This document shows positions 58,174 through 64,000 of a stretch of DNA of 64,000 nucleotides, one piece after another (position 1 is the first letter of the stretch; each line of letters starts with the position of its first letter). A program made the position numbers and the translations under genes. The notes beneath the pieces were generated by a model. It was not told the DNA's origin, did not search any database, and was given only the letters and a program-made list of their open reading frames with translations. The DNA comes from an uncultured Gemmatimonadales bacterium (GTDB taxonomy: Bacteria > Gemmatimonadota > Gemmatimonadetes > Gemmatimonadales > GWC2-71-9): contig CAMYLY010000012.1 of assembly GCA_947259405.1 (NCBI GenBank), positions 1 through 64,000 of the forward strand. Reading direction: 5' to 3'.

Positions 58174-58674
58174 TCAGGCGCCGGCCTCTTCTGCGGCCTG
58201 CACGAGAATCACTGCGCGTTGCGCCACTGCTTCGTAGCACATAGCGATATGGACAAAGCGATCGCCTTCCGCGAAGCGGAAAAGGAAATCGAATGCCTGG
58301 CGTCCACTCTCGCCGGCAGCCACCATGTCGCGGAAGGTTCCTTCGAATTCGCGAACCCTCGTGCAAGGCGCCACGTCTGTGAAGAACAACTTTCCTAACA
58401 CCGACTCGCGTGAAAGACCGGTGAGAGATTCCTCGGCACTGTTGTATTGGAGGACCCGCCCGTCAGGGTCGAGCTCCAGCAGACCGAACGGCAACGCGTC
58501 GTACTCTGGCTGGGAGAGACCGTACAAACTCTGGGTCGGGAATAGGCCACGCGCCGAGCCGCCATGGCACGATCCACAAACCCCGTACCATACGGGCGCC
58601 CCGTAGTGCGGAAGGGGAACCTCGGCCAGCGTCTTCCCGCACCATGCGCACAGAACGGTCGATATGTCGGTCAT
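58174..58674 (-). CDS. Photoactive-yellow-protein-like PAS photosensor with N-terminal Cys4 site
   Basis: 166 residues. Residues 60-160 align with photoactive yellow protein without gaps: ALPFGLLELDPDGRVLQYNS, then GKLFFTDVAPCTRVREFEGT. Tyr77, Glu81 and Cys104 sit at the spacing of PYP Tyr42, Glu46 and Cys69, which bind p-coumaroyl chromophore. Thr85 matches Thr50; Arg52 is Leu87. Residues 9-36 add a zinc-like Cys4 motif (CAWC...CGSC) absent from classical PYP. The start overlaps the TPR-like gene stop (ATGA). Chromophore synthesis genes (tyrosine ammonia-lyase, coumarate-CoA ligase) are not in this window. Confidence 0.8.
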   Translation of the reverse strand: MTDISTVLCAWCGKTLAEVPLPHYGAPVWYGVCGSCHGGSARGLFPTQSLYGLSQPEYDALPFGLLELDPDGRVLQYNSAEESLTGLSRESVLGKLFFTDVAPCTRVREFEGTFRDMVAAGESGRQAFDFLFRFAEGDRFVHIAMCYEAVAQRAVILVQAAEEAGA

Positions 58675-59084
58675 GAGCCCTCCTTCCCCCTTTGATCACG
58701 TGTACACCTCGTGATGCCCGCGCGCGCCGCTCCGAGGTAGGCGATGTTATCCTCGTGTTCGGCCTGGCGCTCCATGTCCCGAAAATAGACGACCGCGGAC
58801 TCGGGATCACCGATGACCTCATAGCCGAGCGCGATCTGATTGAGCGCCACGATATCGGGGTGGATCTCGTAGGCGATCTTACAGTACTCGATGGCTTCCT
58901 TGACCTTCTCGGGACGACACATGATGCCTTCGGGCCCCGTGGCGCACGGCACCCAGCCCTTGCCTTTGGGTGGACGGTTGAGCGTCCGGTGCATGCCCGC
59001 TTCCAGTGTCTTTGCGGCAAGCTTGAACACCGTCGTAGCCGCCTTGTGGCGGATGGGATCAATGTCCGGGGTACTGTGCGCCAT
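58671..59084 (-). CDS. TPR-like protein coupled to the PYP-like gene
   Basis: 137 residues from the ATG at 59084, mostly helical. AIEYCKIAYEIHPDIVALNQ and IALGYEVIGDPESAVVYFRD form a tetratricopeptide-like helix-turn-helix array. A Cys-containing loop (WVPCATGPEGIMCRPEK) precedes it. Its stop overlaps the PYP-like start, so the two are translated together. A scaffold or signal-partner role is inferred from position. No enzymatic domain. Confidence 0.65.
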   Translation of the reverse strand: MAHSTPDIDPIRHKAATTVFKLAAKTLEAGMHRTLNRPPKGKGWVPCATGPEGIMCRPEKVKEAIEYCKIAYEIHPDIVALNQIALGYEVIGDPESAVVYFRDMERQAEHEDNIAYLGAARAGITRCTRDQRGKEGS

Positions 59085-59094
59085 GACAGCTGGG

Positions 59095-59664
59095 TTAGAA
59101 GGAGAAGTCGAACGCGACTTGGATCCTCGTGCCTGAAAGATGGACCGGAACGACCGACAGGCCATTACGAGCCACCTCTTCCCACCGATCACTCTTGATA
59201 AGCAGGCCTACCAACGCGCCCACGCCAGCGCCCGGCAAGCCGCCAACAAGCGCAGACAGCCCCAGGCACTCGTTCGGCTCAATGGCGTCCTGATTCGCCG
59301 ACAGATCGCACAAGCTGGTTGATCCTCCGCTGTGCAGCGCCGCCCAGGCCACAGCCGTGCCCGCCACGAATCCGAGTGGCGCCCCGAGGTACCAGTACGA
59401 CCTCGTCCCGCGACGGCGTTCGAACCGGTGCAGGGCGGAGATGGCATAAGTCTGCGCCGTGCCTTCTCCGTCCTCCACCGTGATGGTGTTGTCACGCACT
59501 CCCATGAACACACCCTCTGATCGACACCATGGTGATCCCGATGGCGGTGTAACGGGGTCGGGGCGCCAGCACGAGTAGGTGACGCGTACTCGGTCGCCGC
59601 GTTGCGGCAGTGTTTCCGGAACCTGTGCGTGCAACCCCACCCACGGAATGAGCAGCACAGCCAT
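59095..59664 (-). CDS. Glycine-rich envelope protein with DRWEE motif
   Basis: 189 residues, beginning MAVLLIPWVGLHAQ, which is a very short signal peptide; the true start could be further upstream, disturbed by a G7 tract. The beta half (GDRVRVTYSCWRPD, EGVFMGVRDNTITVEDGEG) is followed by two hydrophobic segments with a Cys/Asp insert (LCDLSANQDAIEPNECLG) and IKSDRWEEVARNGLSV. It is a paralog of 17246..17761, with the same DRWEE ending. It lies 10 bp upstream of the TPR-like gene, so it may head the PYP operon. Confidence 0.68.
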   Translation of the reverse strand: MAVLLIPWVGLHAQVPETLPQRGDRVRVTYSCWRPDPVTPPSGSPWCRSEGVFMGVRDNTITVEDGEGTAQTYAISALHRFERRRGTRSYWYLGAPLGFVAGTAVAWAALHSGGSTSLCDLSANQDAIEPNECLGLSALVGGLPGAGVGALVGLLIKSDRWEEVARNGLSVVPVHLSGTRIQVAFDFSF

Positions 59665-59729
59665 TGCGGACGTGACCCCCCCGCATCTGAAGCCTGCTTC
59701 AACCCAGTTCGGGTATGCGCGATGCTCGT

Positions 59730-60293
59730 TCAGGATGGATCCGGCGGTGGCCAGGGTTTCGTGACGCCGTAGGTTGCGCGCTGCTCCTCATCAGCCATCA
59801 GGGGCGGAGCCTGTGCAATGAGCGCCTTTGGTGTGCCATCCAGTGCCAACTCTATCTGGAGCTCCCAACCACTGAACTCGAAGAAAAGCAGGAGTTCCTG
59901 GTCGTCCACGTCGCGCCAGTAGGGGTCGCCCCAGATTTCACGGCAGATGCGTTCGCTCGCGAACTCGCGTGCGTACCAATCGCGTCGCCCCGCTCGAACG
60001 GTACCTGCGAACGGCGTCACGTGTCCGACCGCCGGGGGAAACAGGTCCACCGCCAATCGCGTCACCGCAATGCCAAACCAGCTGAGGCCGCTTTCGTCGG
60101 CATCGAAGATGATCCCCTTGTTGGGGTAGGCATAGTCGCGCGCGCTTGGTCCCAACACCGACAGGTCCGCGATGTCGCATCCAAGATGGACGTTGCACAG
60201 GCTGCCGGTGTCCAGGTCGGCGACCAGCTGCGCATGGGGATCTCCTTCCCAATACGCCGTGGGGTTGATGACTGGGGACTTGTCGGACGCCAC
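59730..60293 (-). CDS. Hypothetical acidic protein
   Basis: 187 residues, no signal or membrane helix. The N-terminal half contains LVADLDTGSLCNVHLGCDIADL; the C-terminal half contains RDVDDQELLLFFEFSGWELQIE, a strand-rich module with an unusual Phe/Leu-rich core. Family not recognised. It is 5 bp downstream of the coiled-coil gene at 60299 on the same strand, so the two are probably co-transcribed. Confidence 0.6.
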   Translation of the reverse strand: MASDKSPVINPTAYWEGDPHAQLVADLDTGSLCNVHLGCDIADLSVLGPSARDYAYPNKGIIFDADESGLSWFGIAVTRLAVDLFPPAVGHVTPFAGTVRAGRRDWYAREFASERICREIWGDPYWRDVDDQELLLFFEFSGWELQIELALDGTPKALIAQAPPLMADEEQRATYGVTKPWPPPDPS

Positions 60294-60298
60294 GGCAA

Positions 60299-60532
60299 TT
60301 ACGGGAAGAGAGGTGACCGCAGGAGCCAGATCAAGAGCAAGACTACGATGAGAATCAAGGGGATGGAGAAGATCACGAGGCGCCGCAGCACGGTTCGGTA
60401 GAGATCGACGGCGTCCCGCTGCCGCTCTACGGATTCTCGCTGGTTCTCCAACGCCGTACGGGAGTTCGTGATCTGCTCGCGCAACAGATCACGGATCTCC
60501 GTTAGGAGTCTGCGAACCTCCTCGTCAGCCAT
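60299..60532 (-). CDS. Small tail-anchored coiled-coil protein
   Basis: 77 residues from an ATG with GGAGGG upstream. About 45 residues of charged heptad-like helix (LLTEIRDLLREQITNSRTAL, then QRESVERQRDAVDLYRTVLR) lead into one C-terminal transmembrane helix (FSIPLILIVVLLLIWLL). This is a tail-anchored coiled-coil layout. Family unknown. Confidence 0.65.
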   Translation of the reverse strand: MADEEVRRLLTEIRDLLREQITNSRTALENQRESVERQRDAVDLYRTVLRRLVIFSIPLILIVVLLLIWLLRSPLFP

Positions 60533-60682
60533 CTGGGACCCTCCACGTCGAGCAACCGCTGCTCCCCTATGCTACACCGCACATTGGGGTTGGCAACGGG
60601 ATGTCAGGGTGGAGCCCGGTGCATAGCGCAGGGTCCTCCATTCGGCGAGATTTCTGCATTGCAGATGTCAATGGGTCCAGCC

Positions 60683-61234
60683 ATGCGGCGAACCATCGTC
60701 ATCATCCTTGCTGTGGCCAGCACGGGCTGCGGTTTGTTCGACGGCACGAACGTCACGTACGAGGTCCAGCACTACAAAGGGCAGTGTTTCGGTCTGTTTG
60801 TCACGCTCTGTCTGCAGACGCGCCTCCCAGGCGAGACTCAGTTTCTCAACATGTTCCAGACCCCTGAGGGGTTCCAGTACGAGTGGGGATTTACCTACGT
60901 GATTGACGTGCGGGAGGAGCCAGTTGACAATCCACCCGCCGATGGATCGTCCATTCGGCGGATCCTCCGCAACGTAGTTTTGAAGACGCCGGCGGATCGC
61001 GGCGCGCCTTTCAGCCTGACATTGACCAATCGCTACGAAACGATCGTCGAGAATGTGCCGTGGGTCTTCACGGTCCACGGGCAACGGGACTTCACGTGTC
61101 TGCCACCGGTGGATTGCGACGGCCTGCGAGCCGAACTGGCCGCCGGCAGCACCTTGCAGTACGATTTCCGGCACCCGGCCTCGTCGGATGACCCGTTGGT
61201 GCTCGACGCTTGGACGCTCGTCCAGCAACCATAA
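60683..61234 (+). CDS. DUF4377-like lipoprotein
   Basis: 183 residues from the ATG at 60683. Lipoprotein signal (VIILAVASTGC). The body HYKGQCFGLFVTLCLQTRLP, QYEWGFTYVIDVREEPVDNP and PADGSSIRRILRNVV fits the DUF4377 pattern (Cys-containing first strand, then G-F/Y-x-Y and NPPADGSS). Function unknown; the fold is small and beta-rich, and some relatives are inhibitors or heat-shock-linked lipoproteins. It precedes the S9 peptidase by 57 bp on the same strand. Confidence 0.7.
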   Translation: MRRTIVIILAVASTGCGLFDGTNVTYEVQHYKGQCFGLFVTLCLQTRLPGETQFLNMFQTPEGFQYEWGFTYVIDVREEPVDNPPADGSSIRRILRNVVLKTPADRGAPFSLTLTNRYETIVENVPWVFTVHGQRDFTCLPPVDCDGLRAELAAGSTLQYDFRHPASSDDPLVLDAWTLVQQP

Positions 61235-61291
61235 GGGATCCCACTCGCCTGGCCGGGTCGAGCCTAGGCCCACCGACTCAGGGGGACGTTC

Positions 61292-63340
61292 ATGCGCACC
61301 GTCATAGTACTCGCCATCGCGACGCTCGGGGTTTCTCCTGCGTTGGCGCAGGATCTGGCCAACCGCTTCACTGCGAAGGACGTGTTTCAACTCGAGCGGG
61401 CGGTGGATCCCCAGATCTCACCCGACGGGCGAACCGTGGTGTATGTCCGCGCCGGGTTCGACATCATGGCCGATCGATCGCGAAGCGCGATTTGGATCAT
61501 GAATGTGGACGGCTCGGATCCCCGGCCCATTGCATCTGGGCCGAACAACTATTCGCAGCCGCGATGGTCTCCGGATGGGTCAAGGCTCGCGTATGTCTCC
61601 ACGGAGGATGGCCGTGCGCAGATCTTTCTGCGTTGGATGGACACGGGGCAGGAGACCAAGTTGACCAACTTGACGGAGAGCCCCGGCGGGATGTCGTGGT
61701 CGCCAGACGGGCAGTGGATCGCTTTTTCGATGTTCGTGGCACATGACGAGGGTACCCTCAGTGCCGACATGCCCTCGCAACCCGACGGGGCGGAATGGGG
61801 CCCTCCGATCCAGGTCATCGATCAGTTGAACTACCGTGCCGACGGAGCGGGGTACCTGGACGAGGGCGACGACCACCTGTTTGTCCTTCCGGTGGAAGGC
61901 GGCACGCCGCGCCAGGTGTCGTCAGGGGCATACGACCACGGCGGCACACCGCAATGGGGCGCGGATGGCCAGGCGTTGATCATCTCGGTGAACCGCACGG
62001 CCAACCCGCAGGAGGAGCCACTCAATAGCGACATCTTTTCCCTTTCGATCGCCGACGGTTCCTATACGCAACTCACGAGTCGGTTCGGGCCGGACGGGAG
62101 CCCGCGTGTGTCGCCGGATGGCCGTTTGATCGCGTATACCGGTTTTGACGACACGTTCCAGGGCTACACCGTTGCCAAGCTCTATGTCATGAATAGGGAT
62201 GGCTCGAACGCTCGCATGATCTCGGGCAATTTGGATCGCGATGTCGGGAATCCTCAATGGAGTGGGGACAGCCGCGGCCTGTTCATTCAATACGATGACG
62301 AGGGAAACACGAAGATCGGCTACGTGTCCCTGAGCGGTGACGTGCAAGTGCTAGCCGAGAACGTCGGGGGGCTGTCGCTTGGGCGCCCGTATTCTGGGGG
62401 GCAGTACAGTGTGGCTCGCAACGGGACCTTCACGTTCACGCATGGCACGCCATACCAGCCAGCAGAGTTGGCAGTGGGGCGACTGGGGCGGGATGTGCAG
62501 CAGCTGACGTCTCTCAACGAAGATCTGCTTGGTCACAAGGAACTTGGGCAGGTCGAGGAGATCTGGTGGGAATCGTCATACGACGGGCGGCGCATTCAAG
62601 GGTGGATCACCAAGCCGCCGGGCTTCAACCCGGCAAACCAATATCCCCTGGTCCTCGAGATCCACGGCGGTCCGTTTGCCAACTATGGGGATCGGTTCTC
62701 CGCGGAGAACCAGCTCTACGCCTCGGAAGGGTACGTCGTTCTCTCCGCGAACCCGCGGGGCTCGAGCAGCTACGGCCAGGAGTTTGGCAACCTCATTCAC
62801 CACAACTACCCCAGCCAGGATTACGACGACCTCATGTCCGGGGTGGACGCCGTGATCGCACAGGGATACATCGACAGCGACAATCTCTTCGTGACCGGGG
62901 GTTCCGGGGGTGGCGTGCTGAGCGCATGGACCGTTGGCAAGACGGATCGCTTTGCGGCCGCCGCCGTTCAGAAGCCGGTGATCAACTGGTACTCGTTCGT
63001 GCTGAATGCGGATGGACTGGACTTCTTCTGGAAGTACTGGTTCCCCGGCAAGCCCTGGGATCACGCGGAGCACTATATGGCGCGGTCGCCGATCCATTAC
63101 GCGGGCAACGTCACGACACCAACCATGCTCATTACAGGCGAGGTCGATTGGCGGACACCCATGTCGGAAACCGAGCAATTCTACGGCGCGCTCCAGATCC
63201 AGGGCGTCGAGACGACGATGGTGCGCATTCCCGACGCGAGTCATGGGATCGCCAATCGTCCCAGCAACCTCATTGCCAAGGTCGCCTACATCACGAGTTG
63301 GTTTGCGAAATACCGGACGGATCGGAAAGAGGTGTCGTGA
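61292..63340 (+). CDS. Secreted S9-family (prolyl oligopeptidase-type) peptidase
   Basis: 682 residues with a signal ending PALAQ. The N-terminal half is a beta-propeller with repeated SPDGRTVVYV, SPDGSRLAYVS and SPDGQWIAFS blades. The C-terminal alpha/beta hydrolase has LEIHGGPFANYGDRFS, FVTGGSGGGVLSAW (nucleophile Ser), TGEVDWRTPMSETEQFY (Asp) and DASHGIANRPSNL (His). It resembles the acylaminoacyl-peptidase/DPP-like group and should degrade small peptides in the periplasm. It follows the DUF4377-like lipoprotein and precedes a glycosyltransferase. Confidence 0.92.
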   Translation: MRTVIVLAIATLGVSPALAQDLANRFTAKDVFQLERAVDPQISPDGRTVVYVRAGFDIMADRSRSAIWIMNVDGSDPRPIASGPNNYSQPRWSPDGSRLAYVSTEDGRAQIFLRWMDTGQETKLTNLTESPGGMSWSPDGQWIAFSMFVAHDEGTLSADMPSQPDGAEWGPPIQVIDQLNYRADGAGYLDEGDDHLFVLPVEGGTPRQVSSGAYDHGGTPQWGADGQALIISVNRTANPQEEPLNSDIFSLSIADGSYTQLTSRFGPDGSPRVSPDGRLIAYTGFDDTFQGYTVAKLYVMNRDGSNARMISGNLDRDVGNPQWSGDSRGLFIQYDDEGNTKIGYVSLSGDVQVLAENVGGLSLGRPYSGGQYSVARNGTFTFTHGTPYQPAELAVGRLGRDVQQLTSLNEDLLGHKELGQVEEIWWESSYDGRRIQGWITKPPGFNPANQYPLVLEIHGGPFANYGDRFSAENQLYASEGYVVLSANPRGSSSYGQEFGNLIHHNYPSQDYDDLMSGVDAVIAQGYIDSDNLFVTGGSGGGVLSAWTVGKTDRFAAAAVQKPVINWYSFVLNADGLDFFWKYWFPGKPWDHAEHYMARSPIHYAGNVTTPTMLITGEVDWRTPMSETEQFYGALQIQGVETTMVRIPDASHGIANRPSNLIAKVAYITSWFAKYRTDRKEVS

Positions 63341-63370
63341 TGCAGGATGCAGGGCGCAGGGAGTAGGGGG
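63339..63370. repeat. Short gcagg tandem tract after the S9 gene
   Basis: Degenerate copies of (g)atgcagg, gcgcaggg and agtaggggg lie in the 35-bp spacer before the glycosyltransferase. Another gene-boundary tract of the type seen at 19484 and 25701. Confidence 0.55.
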
Positions 63371-63375
63371 CGAGC

Positions 63376-64000
63376 ATGGCGCGCATCATCGACATCGGAT
63401 TGCAGCCTGCGATCGATGAGTACGGGGGCGTTGCTCACCTCGCGGCAGCGGTCGAGGATTTTCGGTCCGTCGCCGAGGCGACGTCCGCTCGGCTGCGGGG
63501 TCGCACGGTGTGGATGGTGAACTCGACGTCGCAAGGTGGCGGTGTGGCGGAGATGCTCCCGACGATGGTGGCCCTGTTGCGTGAAATGGGGATCGACACG
63601 CAGTGGGTGGTCATCGATTCGGAGAATCCCGCGTTTTTCGATGTGACCAAGCGACTACACAATCTGATTCATGGGACGGGAGATGGAGGCGACCTCGACG
63701 GTGCAGCACGTCAGTGCTATGAGGAAGCCAACGCTGCTAACGCCGCCTTCATGCGCGATCAGGTCCGTGACGGTGACGTCGTGGTCATTCATGATCCGCA
63801 ACCGATGGCCATGGCAGGACTCCTCCGAAAGGACAAGTCCATCGTCACCCTGTGGCGCTGTCATATCGGATTGGACAGTGCGAACGCCGCAACCGACGCC
63901 GCGTGGAGTTTCCTGCACCCCTACGGCGCCGACTACGACCATGCGGTGTTCTCCGCTCCCGAGTACATCCCGGAGACGTTCCAGCATCGAGCCCGGGTGA
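63376..64000 (+). CDS. GT4-family glycosyltransferase, trehalose synthase (TreT)-like, partial
   Basis: At least 208 codons, running off the window. LRGRTVWMVNSTSQGGGVAE is the N-terminal glycine-rich donor loop of TreT-type retaining glycosyltransferases. It continues with MLPTMVALLREMGIDTQWVV, NPAFFDVTKRLHNLIHG, VVIHDPQPMAMAGLLR and TLWRCHIGLD, all typical of trehalose glycosyltransferring synthase (nucleotide-glucose plus glucose to trehalose). The C-terminal half with the nucleotide site is outside. Other sugar-phosphate GT4 enzymes remain possible. Trehalose would serve as a compatible solute. Confidence 0.75.
   Translation, partial: MARIIDIGLQPAIDEYGGVAHLAAAVEDFRSVAEATSARLRGRTVWMVNSTSQGGGVAEMLPTMVALLREMGIDTQWVVIDSENPAFFDVTKRLHNLIHGTGDGGDLDGAARQCYEEANAANAAFMRDQVRDGDVVVIHDPQPMAMAGLLRKDKSIVTLWRCHIGLDSANAATDAAWSFLHPYGADYDHAVFSAPEYIPETFQHRARV

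Noticed and set aside
1-64000. CRISPR array, rRNA, riboswitch or replication origin
   Set aside because: No regular spacer-repeat arrays, rRNA-like sequence, recognisable riboswitch fold or DnaA-box clusters were seen by eye; the tandem tracts are too short and have no spacers.

Overview
The window looks like a chromosomal segment of an uncultured, GC-rich, Gram-negative bacterium, most likely Gemmatimonadota. This assignment is inferred from gene content, not from a marker gene. The clues are many secreted or lipoprotein hydrolases, a Ser/Thr kinase fused to a TolB/WD40-like propeller, a large BNR/VPS10-type secreted protein, small glycine-rich lipoproteins with a DRWEE signature, and a CarboxypepD_reg/TPR hybrid. 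There is one tRNA and no rRNA, CRISPR array or intact insertion sequence.

0-5.8 kb is a decayed accessory region. A tRNA with a CAT anticodon sits about 100 bp from the C-terminal relic of a tyrosine recombinase, followed by zinc-ribbon and membrane proteins, a gene-poor stretch, an uncharacterised protein whose paralog lies at 53.6 kb, and a frameshifted secreted-protein gene.

5.8-10.0 kb is the most unusual catabolic unit: a KamA-type radical-SAM aminomutase, both subunits of a 3-oxoacid CoA-transferase and a GSAM-like class III aminotransferase in one tightly packed operon. Together they suggest alpha- to beta-amino acid isomerisation, beta-transamination and CoA activation of the resulting beta-keto acid.

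10-20 kb holds secreted proteins, a PspB-like protein, an S41-type peptidase, a DadA-like dehydrogenase and a DUF885 protein coupled to a NIPSNAP-like protein. 20-27.5 kb holds the kinase-propeller, a haloalkane dehalogenase, a BBE-type flavoprotein, a regulatory-domain/TPR fusion and a two-haem cytochrome c lipoprotein. 27.6-33.6 kb is an exported peptidase operon: S10, two M14 paralogs (one with its zinc HxxE motif reversed to ExxH) and a PAP2 enzyme. 33.6-41.2 kb includes a fatty acid hydroxylase, an acyl-CoA dehydrogenase, an esterase, a doubly deleted dienelactone hydrolase pseudogene, and an amino acid permease coupled to an ACMSD-like amidohydrolase.

41-52 kb has a membrane desaturase facing a probable leaderless small gene, the 1026-residue BNR/VPS10 protein, two members of the AmmeMemoRadiSam system (Memo not present here), a tandem pair of small helical paralogs, and a DUF1569-type gene broken by a perfect 35-bp tandem duplication. 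A formyltransferase is coupled to another M14 peptidase. 52-64 kb carries a pirin, an SDR, a PAS-GGDEF cyclase, and an operon containing a photoactive-yellow-protein-like photosensor with a Cys4 N-terminus. It ends with a secreted S9 peptidase and the start of a TreT-like glycosyltransferase.

The overall picture is a heterotroph that degrades external protein and peptides, takes up amino acids and catabolises them. Short decaying tandem-repeat tracts recur at gene boundaries, and at least four pseudogenes show ongoing gene decay.
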